From: Azospirillum agricola
Lineage (GTDB): Bacteria; Pseudomonadota; Alphaproteobacteria; Azospirillales; Azospirillaceae
Reading direction: 5' to 3'
Length of the DNA: 64,000 nt
Assembly (NCBI RefSeq): GCF_017876095.1
Contig: NZ_JAGINM010000022.1
Span: 1 to 64,000, forward strand
Part shown: in pieces, positions 24,711 to 34,609 of the stretch
Layout: each line of letters starts with the position of its first letter
Position numbering within the stretch: position 1 is the first letter of the stretch
Made by a program: the position numbers and the translations under genes
The notes under the pieces: generated by a model
What the model was told of the DNA's origin: nothing
Seen by the model: only the letters and a program-made list of their open reading frames with translations
Databases searched by the model: none

Positions 24711-25370
24711 ATGAAGAACAAGCTCATCTCCCTGGAGGACGCGGTCGCGCGGATACCCGACGGCGCCTCGATCCTGTTCGGCGGCTTCATGGCCGTCGGC
24801 GGCCCGACCCGGCTGGTGGACGAGATCATCCGCCAGCGCAAGAGCGGCCTGACCATCATCGCCAACGACACCGCCCGCCCGCACCAGGGCATCGGCAAGC
24901 TGGTGGTGGAGAAGCTGGTCGCCAAGGTCATCACCAGCCACATCGGGCTGAACCCCGACACCCAGAAGCAGATGATCGCCGGCGACATCGAGGTGGAGCT
25001 GGTGCCGCAGGGCACGCTGGCCGAGCGCATCCGCGCCGGTGGCGTCGGGCTGGGCGGCGTGCTGACCCCGACCGGCGTCGGCACGACGGTGGAGGAGGGC
25101 AAGCGCACGGTCGAGATCGACGGCAAGACCTTCCTGCTGGAGACGCCGATCAAGGCCGACTTCGCGCTGCTGGCGGCCAAGCAGGCCGATCTCTACGGCA
25201 ACCTGACCTACGCGCTGACCGCGCGCAACTTCAACCCGATCATGGCGCTGGCCGGCGCCACCGTGATCGCCGAGGCCGAGGACATCCTGCCCGTCGGCTG
25301 CATCGCGCCCGACGCGGTGATGACCCCGTCGGTCCTGGTGGACCACATCGTCACCGCCCGGCCGCGCTGA
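24711..25370 (+). CDS. scoA: 3-oxoacid CoA-transferase subunit A
   Basis: A 219-residue alpha subunit of succinyl-CoA:3-ketoacid (or acetate:acetoacetate) CoA-transferase. The N-terminal GGFMAVGGPTRLVDEI and the HIGLNPDTQKQMIAGDIEVELVPQGTLAERI region (shown in parts) are typical. With subunit B it moves CoA onto acetoacetate, allowing ketone-body use. It begins 2 bp after the permease stop and is followed by scoB after 17 bp, in one operon. An atoD-type assignment is equally possible. Confidence 0.92.
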   Translation: MKNKLISLEDAVARIPDGASILFGGFMAVGGPTRLVDEIIRQRKSGLTIIANDTARPHQGIGKLVVEKLVAKVITSHIGLNPDTQKQMIAGDIEVELVPQGTLAERIRAGGVGLGGVLTPTGVGTTVEEGKRTVEIDGKTFLLETPIKADFALLAAKQADLYGNLTYALTARNFNPIMALAGATVIAEAEDILPVGCIAPDAVMTPSVLVDHIVTARPR

Positions 25371-25387
25371 GAGGGAAGACCGGAATC

Positions 25388-26041
25388 ATGGATGAAAAGA
25401 CCCTGATCGCCAAGCGCGTCGCGCTTGAGCTGTTCGACGGCGACCTCGTGAACCTGGGCATCGGCCTGCCGACGCTGGTCGCCCGCTACGTGCCTGTCGG
25501 GCGCCACGTGTTCTTCCAGTCGGAGAACGGCATCCTCGGCATGTCCGGCCCGATCACCGGCGCCGAGAACAACGACCTGACCGACGCCGGCGGCTCGCCG
25601 ATCTCGGCGCTGCCGGGGGCGGCCTCCTTCGACAGCGCGCTGTCCTTCGGGCTGATCCGCGGCGGCCACCTCGACGTCACCGTGCTCGGCGGCCTCCAGC
25701 TCGACGAGGAGGGCCATCTCGCCAACTGGATGGTGCCCGGCAAGATGGTGCCCGGCATGGGCGGCGCCATGGATCTCGTCACCGGCGCCAAGCGGGTGAT
25801 CGTCGCCATGCAGCACAGCGCCAAGGGCGAGTCCAAGATCGTCAAGCGCTGCACCCTGCCGCTGACCTCGGTCCGCCGCGTCGATCTGGTCGTCACCGAC
25901 CTCGCGGTGATCGAGCCGACCGATTCCGGCCTCCTGCTGAAGGAGACCGCGCCCGGCGTGACCGTCGAGCAGGTGATCGCCAACACCGGGGCCGAGCTGA
26001 TCGTGTCGCCGGATCTCCGCACCATGCCGCTGGAAGGGTGA
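25388..26041 (+). CDS. scoB: 3-oxoacid CoA-transferase subunit B
   Basis: A 217-residue beta subunit of the CoA-transferase. The catalytic glutamate, which forms the enzyme-CoA thioester in this family, is Glu46 in SENGILGMSGP. The complete partner of the preceding subunit A, with a Shine-Dalgarno-like GAGGGAAG 8-14 bp ahead. The stop overlaps a GTG of the next gene, whose better start is ATG 26047, keeping the three enzymes in one transcription unit. Confidence 0.92.
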   Translation: MDEKTLIAKRVALELFDGDLVNLGIGLPTLVARYVPVGRHVFFQSENGILGMSGPITGAENNDLTDAGGSPISALPGAASFDSALSFGLIRGGHLDVTVLGGLQLDEEGHLANWMVPGKMVPGMGGAMDLVTGAKRVIVAMQHSAKGESKIVKRCTLPLTSVRRVDLVVTDLAVIEPTDSGLLLKETAPGVTVEQVIANTGAELIVSPDLRTMPLEG

Positions 26042-26046
26042 AGACC

Positions 26047-26835
26047 ATGACCGCTTTGAAAGGCAAGACCGCCCTCGTCACCGGCTCGACCAGCGGGATC
26101 GGGCTGGGCATCGCCCGCAAGCTGGCCGGGCAGGGCGCCGACCTGATGCTGAACGGCTTCGGCGACGCCGCCTACATCGCCGAGCTGCGCGAGGGGTTGG
26201 CCAGGGAGTTCGGCGTCCGCGTCGCCCACAGCGGCGCCGACATGTCGAAGGCCGCCGAGATCGAGGCGATGGTCGCCGCGACCGAGGCCGAGTTCGGCCG
26301 GCTCGACGTCCTCGTCAACAACGCCGGCATCCAGCACGTCTCGCCGGTCGACGAGTTCCCGGTCGAGCGCTGGGACGCGGTGATCGCCATCAACCTGTCG
26401 GCGGTGTTCCACAGCACCCGCGCCGCCCTGCCGGGGATGAAGGCGCGCAACTGGGGCCGCATCATCAACATCTCGTCGGCGCACGGCGTGGTGGGGTCGG
26501 CCAACAAGTCGGCTTACGTCGCGGCCAAGCACGGCGTCATCGGCCTGACCAAGGTGGTCGCGCTGGAGACCGCCGAGACCGCCATCACCTGCAACGCCAT
26601 CTGCCCCGGCTGGGTGCTGACCCCGCTGGTGCAGAAGCAGATCGACGCGCTGGCGGCATCCAAGGGCCTGTCGAACGAGGCGGCCGGCCGCGAGCTGCTG
26701 AGCGAGAAGCAGCCGTCCAAGACCTTCGTGACGCCCGAGCAGCTCGGCGATCTGGCGGTGTTCCTGTGCTCGGACGGCGGCGCCAACATGCGCGGCGCCT
26801 CGCTGCTGATGGATGGCGGCTGGACCGCGCAGTAA
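26047..26835 (+). CDS. bdhA: 3-hydroxybutyrate dehydrogenase (short-chain dehydrogenase)
   Basis: A 262-residue SDR enzyme that oxidises D-3-hydroxybutyrate to acetoacetate with NAD. The cofactor motif TGSTSGIG is at 12-19, and the catalytic Ser144, Tyr157 and Lys161 sit in ISSAHG and SAYVAAK. The subfamily marks ICPGWVLTPLVQKQI and the C-terminal RGASLLMDGGWTAQ agree with bacterial 3-HBDH. ATG 26047 is chosen because GAAGGG lies 8 bp ahead; GTG 26038 would overlap scoB. With GntP and ScoAB it completes a 3-hydroxybutyrate to acetoacetyl-CoA route, useful also when polyhydroxybutyrate is broken down. Confidence 0.93.
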   Translation: MTALKGKTALVTGSTSGIGLGIARKLAGQGADLMLNGFGDAAYIAELREGLAREFGVRVAHSGADMSKAAEIEAMVAATEAEFGRLDVLVNNAGIQHVSPVDEFPVERWDAVIAINLSAVFHSTRAALPGMKARNWGRIINISSAHGVVGSANKSAYVAAKHGVIGLTKVVALETAETAITCNAICPGWVLTPLVQKQIDALAASKGLSNEAAGRELLSEKQPSKTFVTPEQLGDLAVFLCSDGGANMRGASLLMDGGWTAQ

Positions 26836-26852
26836 GGGCACGGGGGGATTTA

Positions 26853-26905
26853 CGTGCCCCCACCCTGAACCCTCCCAGCGGGGGCGGGTTCAGGGTGGGG
26901 GCACG
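26853..26905. repeat. REP-like palindromic repeat (copy 2)
   Basis: Perfect 20-bp arms at 26853-26872 (beginning CGTGCCCCCACCC) and 26886-26905, with a 13-base loop. Same theme as the copies at 6345-6448 and 45672-45716. It lies 17 bp after bdhA and could end or stabilise that transcript. Confidence 0.85.
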
Positions 26906-26947
26906 CGATGCCGTTGCCCCGCATCCCGCGCGGATCTGCCCCGCGCA

Positions 26948-26963
26948 TTGCATAGCTATGCAA
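26948..26963. promoter_or_regulatory. Perfect 16-bp palindrome ahead of the MFS gene
   Basis: TTGCATAGCTATGCAA is an exact dyad without spacer, about 105 bp upstream of the AraJ-like MFS start. Its AT-rich character in this genome suggests an operator or the core of the promoter. The cognate regulator is unknown. Confidence 0.45.
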
Positions 26964-27066
26964 AGCTACCGGCCTCCGGCCTTATGAGTGCGACGCTGCG
27001 CCGCAGCATGAGCATGCCCGGCCTCCGTCCCCCTCTTCACCGTCCCGAGGTCCGGAGCCCGCCGCC

Positions 27067-28239
27067 ATGGTCTCGCTTCCCATCCTGGCCCTTGCCGCCG
27101 CCTCCTTCGGCATCGGCACCACCGAATTCGTCATCATGGGCCTGCTGCCCGACGTCGCCCGCAGCCTGGGCGTCAGCGTGCCGGGGGCCGGCTATCTGGT
27201 GTCGGGCTACGCCATGGGCGTGGTGGTCGGCGCGCCGCTGGTGGCGATGGCGACGGCGCGTCTGCCGCGCAAGACGGCGCTGCTGGCGCTGATGGCGATC
27301 TTCATCGCCGGCAACGTCGGCTGCGCGCTGGCGCCCGGCTATTGGCTGCTGATGGCGGCGCGGGTGCTGACCGCCTTCGCGCACGGCGCCTTCTTCGGCA
27401 TCGGCGCGGTGGTCGCCAGCACCCTCGTGCCGCGCCACCAGCGCACCCAGGCGGTGGCGCTGGTCTTCTCCGGCCTGACCATCGCCAACATCCTGGGCGT
27501 GCCGCTGGGCACCGCGCTGGGGCAGGCGGCGGGCTGGCGCTCGACCTTCGTCGCGGTGGTCGCCATCGGCGTGGTGGCGTGGCTGGCGATCCTGCGCTAC
27601 GTGCCGGGCGGCATGCCGGGCTCGAAGGGCGGGCTGCTGTCGGAGTTCCGCGTGCTCGGGCGCTGGCCGGTGCTGCTGCCGATGCTGGTCAGCACGCTGT
27701 GCTCGGTCAGCCTGTTCAGCGTCTTCACCTACATCGCCCCGCTGCTGGAGCATGTCAGCGGCCTCACCCCGCAGGCGGTGACCGGGGCGCTGCTGGTCTT
27801 CGGCGTCGGGCTGACGCTGGGCAATTTCGCGGGCGGCCGGCTGGCCGACCGCGGCGCCATGGCGACCATCGTCGGCAGCCTGCTGGCGGTCGTCGCCGTG
27901 CTGGTGCTGTTCGTCTTCACCGCCCCGGCGGCGGTGCCGGCGGTGGCGACGCTGGGCGTCTGGGGGGCGCTGGCCTTCGCGCTGGTGTCGCCGCTCCAGC
28001 TCTGGGTCGTCGATTCGGCGACCGACGCGCCCAACCTCGCCTCCACCCTCAACCAGGGGGCGTTCAACCTCGGCAACGCGCTGGGCGCCTGGGTCGGCGG
28101 CGTGGCGATCAACGCCGGGGTGGGGTACGGGGAGCTTCCCTGGATCGGCGCCGGCTTCGCCCTGCTGGCGCTGGCCTTCGTGGTGACGGCGCGCTCCGGC
28201 GCGCGGCGCGCGGAACTCGCCTGCGAAACCGGACAGTGA
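27067..28239 (+). CDS. AraJ-type MFS transporter (sugar/drug efflux)
   Basis: A 390-residue MFS protein with 12 spans. The first span contains FGIGTTEFVIMGLLPDVA, the signature of the AraJ/YdhP group of exporters, and motif A degenerates to ATARLPRKTALL. These exporters remove sugars or drugs; substrate unknown. It is convergent with the MocR-type regulator gene (16 bp between stops), so it is a separate unit from the bdhA operon upstream. Confidence 0.88.
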   Translation: MVSLPILALAAASFGIGTTEFVIMGLLPDVARSLGVSVPGAGYLVSGYAMGVVVGAPLVAMATARLPRKTALLALMAIFIAGNVGCALAPGYWLLMAARVLTAFAHGAFFGIGAVVASTLVPRHQRTQAVALVFSGLTIANILGVPLGTALGQAAGWRSTFVAVVAIGVVAWLAILRYVPGGMPGSKGGLLSEFRVLGRWPVLLPMLVSTLCSVSLFSVFTYIAPLLEHVSGLTPQAVTGALLVFGVGLTLGNFAGGRLADRGAMATIVGSLLAVVAVLVLFVFTAPAAVPAVATLGVWGALAFALVSPLQLWVVDSATDAPNLASTLNQGAFNLGNALGAWVGGVAINAGVGYGELPWIGAGFALLALAFVVTARSGARRAELACETGQ

Positions 28240-28255
28240 CCGGACCGTTGCGACA

Positions 28256-29632
28256 TCAGCGAATCCCGGCCACCTGTTCGGCGATGAAGTCGAGGAAGCG
28301 CGGGTCGCAGGCGTAGGCGATGTTGATGCGCAGGGACAGCCGGCCGGCCGCCCTGCCGGTCGAGAACACCGAGCCGGGGGCGAGGAAGATGCCCCGGTCG
28401 GCGGCGGCGCGGACCAGCGCCGTCTCCTCCAGCCCGTCGGGCAGGCTGCCCCAGATGTAGTAGCCGCCGGCCGGGGCGGCGGGAACGGCGATGCCGACCC
28501 GCTCCAGCGCCGCCAGAGCGTCGGCGCTCGCCGTTTCGATCCGCGTCTTCAGCCGGCGCAGATGGCGCAGATACTGCCCGCCGGCGATCAGCGTGAAGAC
28601 CAGCCGCTCCACATAGTCGGACGTGCTGACCACGGTCAGCATCTTCAGGTCGCACAGGGTCTGCGCCAGGGCCGGCGCGGCGGCGATGTAGCCGACGCGC
28701 AGGCTGGCCGACAGCGTCTTCGAGAAGGTGCCGATGTAGATCACCCGCTCCAGCTGGTCGAGCGCGGCGAGGCGCGGGGCGGAGGCGGGCAGCACGTCGG
28801 CGAAGGGGTCGTCCTCGACGATGGTGACGTTGTGCTGGGCGGCGATCTGCAACAGCCGGTGCGCCACCGCGATGGAGATCGACCCGCCGGTCGGGTTGTG
28901 GGCCAGTGACTGGGTGAAGAAGATCTTCGGCTTCAGCGCCTCGATCTTCGCCGCGAACTCCTCCAGGTCGGGGCCGTCGGGCTGGCGCCGCACCCCGGCC
29001 ACCGTCACCTTGGCCAGCTTCAGCTTGCCGAACAGCGGGTAATAGCCGGGCGTGTCGACCAGCGCCGTGTCGCCCGGCTCCAGAAGCTGTCGGCACACCA
29101 GATCCAGCGCGTGGTTGGCCCCCTGGGTCAGCAGGATGCGTTCCGGCGCCGCCGCGATCGAGCGCTCCGCCAGCGTCAGCGCGATGCGCTCCCGCAAGGG
29201 AGCGTAACCCCACGGGTTGCCGTAGCCGTGGTCGAGGCTGCTGCCTCCCGCCGGCCGCACCAGCCGGGCGTGGGCGCCGACCTCCAGCCGCTCCAGCCAG
29301 GAGGGGGGCGGGCGGCCGTCGCCGACCCGCACGCTGTACTGCCGCTCCAGCTGCTCGCGCAGCAGGGAGACATGGTCCATCGCCTCGGCCAGATGCGGCC
29401 CGCGCGGCCCCCTCTTCGGCGTTTCCGCGCGGGCGACGTAATAGCCGGAGCCCTGCTTGGCCTCCAGCCGGCCCATCGACACCAGCCGGTCGTAGGCCTC
29501 CGCCATCGTGTTCTTGGAGACGCCGTGCTCCTGCGCCCCGGCGCGCACCGAATGCAGGCGGTCGCCCGGCTTCAGCAGGCCACGGTCGATCTGTTCGGTG
29601 ATCCGGTCGACAATGTCGGTGATCCGGCTCAT
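28256..29632 (-). CDS. MocR-family regulator: GntR helix-turn-helix fused to aminotransferase domain
   Basis: A 458-residue PLP-dependent transcription factor. A GntR winged helix (about 1-68, with HGVSKNTMAEAYDRLV) is joined by a linker to a class I aminotransferase-like domain (about 95-455). PLP-binding residues are kept: NPTG 246-249, Asp274/275 and Lys305 in GTFSKTL. ATG 29632 gives MSRITDIVDR; the longer frame would run into the promoter. It diverges from the degradative HMG-CoA reductase gene, with three ACTGTCCC half-sites between them, so it most likely controls that gene in response to an amino compound or the pathway's metabolite. Confidence 0.9.
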   Translation of the reverse strand: MSRITDIVDRITEQIDRGLLKPGDRLHSVRAGAQEHGVSKNTMAEAYDRLVSMGRLEAKQGSGYYVARAETPKRGPRGPHLAEAMDHVSLLREQLERQYSVRVGDGRPPPSWLERLEVGAHARLVRPAGGSSLDHGYGNPWGYAPLRERIALTLAERSIAAAPERILLTQGANHALDLVCRQLLEPGDTALVDTPGYYPLFGKLKLAKVTVAGVRRQPDGPDLEEFAAKIEALKPKIFFTQSLAHNPTGGSISIAVAHRLLQIAAQHNVTIVEDDPFADVLPASAPRLAALDQLERVIYIGTFSKTLSASLRVGYIAAAPALAQTLCDLKMLTVVSTSDYVERLVFTLIAGGQYLRHLRRLKTRIETASADALAALERVGIAVPAAPAGGYYIWGSLPDGLEETALVRAAADRGIFLAPGSVFSTGRAAGRLSLRINIAYACDPRFLDFIAEQVAGIR

Positions 29633-29644
29633 CGGCTGCTCCTG

Positions 29645-29699
29645 ACTGTCCCCGTCGAACAGCTGGGACAGTCGGACCAAAAAACCGCCGAACTGTCCC
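29645..29699. promoter_or_regulatory. Three ACTGTCCC half-sites between mocR and the HMG-CoA reductase gene
   Basis: ACTGTCCC at 29645-29652, its complement GGGACAGT at 29665-29672, and ACTGTCCC again at 29692-29699. The mix of direct and inverted copies is typical for MocR regulators, which bind directly repeated and inverted sites upstream of divergent targets. Strong candidate for the operator of the adjacent MocR protein. Confidence 0.65.
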
Positions 29700-29774
29700 T
29701 TGCTCCGTCCCTTCGTATCACAGACCATTGCCACCACAAACAAAATGGCTGCGTACCCAGAGGAGATCGTCCCC

Positions 29775-31064
<1,290 letters not shown>

Positions 31065-31119
31065 GGGTCAGGGTGGGGCACCACTCCGCCGAACGAAAAG
31101 AGACACAACGGAGGAAACG

Positions 31120-32364
31120 ATGATCAAGCGTGGGCTTCTGGGCGGTTCCGCCCTTTCGGGCGCCATTCTCAGCGCGGCGCTTCTGCTCGCCACCGCCGCC
31201 CCGGCCTCGGCGGAGATCGCCGGCAACAAGGTCAAGCTGGGCGTGCTGACCGACATGAGCGGTTTCGCCGCCGATTCCACCGGTATGGGCTCCGTCGTCG
31301 CGGCCCAGCTCGCGGCGGAGGATTTCGCCAAGGAGCTGCCCGGCGTCACCATCGAGGTCGTGCTCGGCGACCACCAGAACAAGCCAGACCTGGGTTCCTC
31401 CATCGCCCGGCAATGGCTGGACCAGGAGAACGTCAACGCCATCCTCGACGTGCCCTTCTCCTCGGTGGCGCTGGCGGTCAACGAGGTGACGCGCAACTCC
31501 AAGGCCATGTTCATCGCGTCCGGCCCCGGCACCACCGAGCTGACCGGGCCGAAATGCTCGGCCAACACCGTGCAGTGGACCTACGACACCTACGCGCTCG
31601 CCAACGGCACCGCCCGCGCCGTGGTGGGGGAGGGGGGCAAGAGCTGGTTCTTCCTGACCGCCGACTACGCCTTCGGCCACGCGCTGGAGAAGGACGCCAG
31701 CGGGGTCGTCGCCAGCGCCGGCGGCACCGTGGTCGGCAGCGTCCGCCACCCGCCGAACGCGCCGGACTTCTCCTCCTTCCTGCTCCAGGCGCAGGCCAGC
31801 AAGGCGCAGATCATCGGGCTGGCCAACGCGGTGGGCGACACCATCAACTCGGTCAAGCAGTCGGTCGAGTTCGGAGTCACCGCCAGCGGCCAGCAGAAGC
31901 TGGCGGCGCTGCTGATGCAGCTCACCGACGTCAACGCGGTGGGGTTGCAATCGGCCCAGGGGCTGTATCTGACCGAAGCCTTCTATTGGGACCTGAACGA
32001 CGGCACCCGCGCCTTCGCCGACCGCTTCGCCGCCAAGATGAAGGGCCGCCGGCCGACCGGCAACCAGGCCGGCGTCTACAGCGGCGCCCTGCATTACCTG
32101 AAGGCGGTCAAGGCGGCCGGCACCACCGACGCCGCCAAGGTGGCCGGCGCCATGCGCGAACTGCCGATCGACGACGTGCTGTTCGGCAAGGGCAACGTCC
32201 GCGTCGACGGCCGCGCGGTGCACGACATGCACTTCTTCCAGGTCAAGAAGCCGTCCGAATCGAAGGCCGACTGGGACTATTACACCCACGTCAAGACCAT
32301 CCCGGCGGCCGAGGCGTTCCGGCCGCTCGACCAGGGGAACTGCCCGCTGGTCGGCAAATCCTAA
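31120..32364 (+). CDS. Branched-chain-amino-acid-type ABC substrate-binding protein
   Basis: A 414-residue periplasmic binding protein of the Peripla_BP_6 (LivJ-like) family, with signal peptide 1-31 ending ASA. The family pattern KLGVLTDMSGFAADSTG, FFLTADYAFGHALEKD and TNQAGVYS-like strand (TGNQAGVYSGAL) is evident. It follows the HMG-CoA reductase gene by 55 bp with a strong GGAGGA ribosome site and may be co-transcribed. No permease or ATPase genes follow, so it is either an orphan or part of a split system. In this context mevalonate or a related acid is a possible ligand. Confidence 0.88.
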   Translation: MIKRGLLGGSALSGAILSAALLLATAAPASAEIAGNKVKLGVLTDMSGFAADSTGMGSVVAAQLAAEDFAKELPGVTIEVVLGDHQNKPDLGSSIARQWLDQENVNAILDVPFSSVALAVNEVTRNSKAMFIASGPGTTELTGPKCSANTVQWTYDTYALANGTARAVVGEGGKSWFFLTADYAFGHALEKDASGVVASAGGTVVGSVRHPPNAPDFSSFLLQAQASKAQIIGLANAVGDTINSVKQSVEFGVTASGQQKLAALLMQLTDVNAVGLQSAQGLYLTEAFYWDLNDGTRAFADRFAAKMKGRRPTGNQAGVYSGALHYLKAVKAAGTTDAAKVAGAMRELPIDDVLFGKGNVRVDGRAVHDMHFFQVKKPSESKADWDYYTHVKTIPAAEAFRPLDQGNCPLVGKS

Positions 32365-32461
32365 GCGATACCCTGCACGGCGGCGCCCGCGAGCGCGCCG
32401 CCGTTGCGCCGGCAGGCGCGGCTATCTATAAGGCAGGGGGTGAACCGTCCCCGAAGGCGCG

Positions 32462-33133
32462 ATGATCGTTTCCTGCCCGAGCTGTTCCACGCGCTACACC
32501 CTGTCCGAAGCGTCGCTCGGGCCCGGCGGGCGCAAGGTCCGCTGCGCCAAATGCGGTCACCTCTGGTGGCAGCGGCCGGAGGATGAGCCCGACTTCGCCC
32601 GGATGCTGGCCGACGCGCCGACCGAGATCCGCTCCTCCCGCCCGGCCGAATCCACGGGGAACGGCGGCTTCGCCTTCCACAAGCTCGGCTTTTCCCGCCC
32701 GACCCGGCGCACGGTGATCGGTTTCGCGGTGCTGGGGCTGGTGCTGGCCGGGGTCGCCGGCGGTGGCTTCGCCACGCGCGACACGCTGGTCCGCGCGTGG
32801 CCGCCGCTGGCACTGCTGTTCGAGACGGTCGGCCTGCCCGCCGAGCCGCCCGGCGCCGGGCTGCAACTGCGCAGCGTCCGGTCCGAGCAGAAGAGCGAGA
32901 ACGGCGCCACACTCCTGCTGATCGAGGGCCAGATCCTCAACGAATCCGACAGCGACCGCCCGGTGCCGCGCCTGCGCGCCACGTCGCGCGACGCCGAGCA
33001 CAAGACGCTGCAAAGCTGGACCATGGAGGCTTCGGCCCCCACCCTGCGTCCCGGCGAGGTGACGACCTTCCACCACAGCCAGCCCGATCCCGGCGCCGTC
33101 GCCGAGGTGACGGTGACGCTGGACGGCCGCTGA
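32462..33133 (+). CDS. Zinc-ribbon and DUF3426 membrane protein
   Basis: A 223-residue protein starting with an MJ0042-type zinc ribbon (Cys5, Cys8, Cys28, Cys31 in SCPSCST and CAKCGHLWW). A linker, one membrane span (about 84-104) and a periplasmic DUF3426-like beta domain (about 120-220, GQILNESDSDRPVPRLRA) follow. This layout is common in alphaproteobacteria and its role is unknown. GAAGGCGCG precedes the start at 32462. It stands alone. Confidence 0.85.
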   Translation: MIVSCPSCSTRYTLSEASLGPGGRKVRCAKCGHLWWQRPEDEPDFARMLADAPTEIRSSRPAESTGNGGFAFHKLGFSRPTRRTVIGFAVLGLVLAGVAGGGFATRDTLVRAWPPLALLFETVGLPAEPPGAGLQLRSVRSEQKSENGATLLLIEGQILNESDSDRPVPRLRATSRDAEHKTLQSWTMEASAPTLRPGEVTTFHHSQPDPGAVAEVTVTLDGR

Positions 33134-33173
33134 CCTCGTCGTCTGGCCTTGTCTTTATCGTTGCCGAGGCGGA

Positions 33174-33452
33174 TCACTGGGACGGGTGGAGCCCGGCGGC
33201 CGGATGGGTCGCGACGAAATCCACCAGCGCCGCCACCAGGTCGGCGGCGTGGCCGGTGCGTCCGTGGGCGCGCGCCACGGCGATGTCGTCGGCCAGAATG
33301 TGCAGGATGCGCGCGTGGCCGGCGGGGCTGTGGGCCAGGCAGCAGCCCAATTCCACCGCGACCATCTCCGGCACATGCTCGTGTTCGGCGATCGCGTCGA
33401 TCTGCGCTTCGGTCAGATCGCTCAACGCGATGCAATCCTTGATCGTCAACAT
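33174..33452 (-). CDS. Small conserved hypothetical protein
   Basis: I do not recognise this 92-residue soluble protein. It starts MLTIKDCIALSDLTEAQIDAI (shown to 21 less one residue group: MLTIKDCIAL then SDLTEAQIDAI), which resembles an acidic helix-turn-helix start, and goes on to alternating helices with HEHVPE and two cysteines (ELGCCLAH). ATG 33452 has GGAGGAACGCGCC ahead; the longer frame is unlikely. Its neighbour upstream on the same strand is a universal stress protein gene, separated by a hairpin. Confidence 0.6.
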   Translation of the reverse strand: MLTIKDCIALSDLTEAQIDAIAEHEHVPEMVAVELGCCLAHSPAGHARILHILADDIAVARAHGRTGHAADLVAALVDFVATHPAAGLHPSQ

Positions 33453-33528
33453 GGCGCGTTCCTCCCGGAACCGCCGGGCTCCCTGGAGTGGGAAGCCGGG
33501 ATGGGGGACCATCGTCCAGCCGGGAGGG

Positions 33529-33555
33529 CGCCCCCGCGGAAAAGAGGCGGGGGCG
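33529..33555. terminator. GC-rich hairpin after the universal stress protein gene
   Basis: Nine-base arms (CGCCCCCGC and its complement) close an AAAAGA-type loop, 13 bp beyond the stop of the stress protein gene on the minus strand. There is no T-run, so it is a stabilising or weak terminator hairpin. Confidence 0.45.
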
Positions 33556-33568
33556 TCGCCGTGTCGGC

Positions 33569-34435
33569 CTAATGGGCCATCAGCACCGGCAACCCGGCGT
33601 GATTGAGTACGTATCGGGTGACTCCGCCCAGAATCATTTCCCGCATCCGGCTGTGCCCGTAGCCCCCCATCACCAGGAGGTCGGCGCCGAGTTCCGCGGC
33701 CTTTTTGGTGACCGTCTCGCCGACGGGTTCCGATCCAGGCTTGAGAATAGTTAACTCAGGGTTAACGCCTTGCCAAGCCAAATAATCGGCGATGCGGCGT
33801 CCTGCCGCAGCTTCGGTCGCCGAGGTCTCGGCGGTCAGGGTGAGGACCCGGTCGGCGCCGCGCAGGAAGGGCAGGGCGGCGGCCACGGCGCGCGTGGCCT
33901 CGATCTTGCCGTTCCAGGCGATGGCGACGGTGCGGCCGATTTCCGCCGGCAGCACCTTCGGCACCAGCAGCAGCGGCCGGCCGGACCCCAGCAGCGCGGT
34001 TTCCATGGTGGCGTAGCCCTGGGTGTCGGCGTCCAGCGAGGTGTGGGCGAAGACGATCAGGTCGGCCAGCCGGCCCTCGGCGGGCACCACGTCCTCGATG
34101 CGGCCGACGACCTCGCGCCACGCGGCCGACGGGGCTTCCACCCCGCCGGGAACGTCGCGCAGCTCGATGCCGGACTCGCGCACCGCGTCGTCGAAATGGC
34201 GGCGGGCGACGGCGCGGTGGTTCTTCGACTCGCCCTCCGCCGCGCGCATGATCTCGTCCACCATGGCGCCGGACATGCCCTCGCCCAGCATCGGAACGGC
34301 GTCGCGCGGGTCGAGCGACACGAACAGCGCGACGATGTGGGCGTCGAAATCGCGCGCCACCGCCAGGGCGGCCTTCAGGGCGACGGGGTCGTTGTCGCCG
34401 CCGCCGAGCGGAACGAGGATGGTCTTGTACGTCAT
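33569..34435 (-). CDS. Universal stress protein family protein, tandem domain
   Basis: A 288-residue cytoplasmic protein with two UspA-like halves (about 1-158 and 165-288). The second half keeps the ATP-binding pattern G-x2-G-x9-G in GGYGHSRMREMILGG, and the first half is degenerate. Tandem Usp proteins are induced under starvation or envelope stress. It is a single gene followed by a hairpin. Confidence 0.88.
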   Translation of the reverse strand: MTYKTILVPLGGGDNDPVALKAALAVARDFDAHIVALFVSLDPRDAVPMLGEGMSGAMVDEIMRAAEGESKNHRAVARRHFDDAVRESGIELRDVPGGVEAPSAAWREVVGRIEDVVPAEGRLADLIVFAHTSLDADTQGYATMETALLGSGRPLLLVPKVLPAEIGRTVAIAWNGKIEATRAVAAALPFLRGADRVLTLTAETSATEAAAGRRIADYLAWQGVNPELTILKPGSEPVGETVTKKAAELGADLLVMGGYGHSRMREMILGGVTRYVLNHAGLPVLMAH

Positions 34436-34609
34436 GGACTCCTCCCGGACCGGTTCGTTCGGTCCTCTTGGACGGTTTCCGGGGCCGGGCCAGCGGTTGC
34501 TGTCTGGCCGGACCCGGCCGGTGCGAGGGACCGGGCGGCGGCGGGCGCCGCCGCTCTGTTCCGTCAGTGTAGCCGACCGGGTGGCGCTTCGCCGCCCGTC
34601 GTTTTGGAA

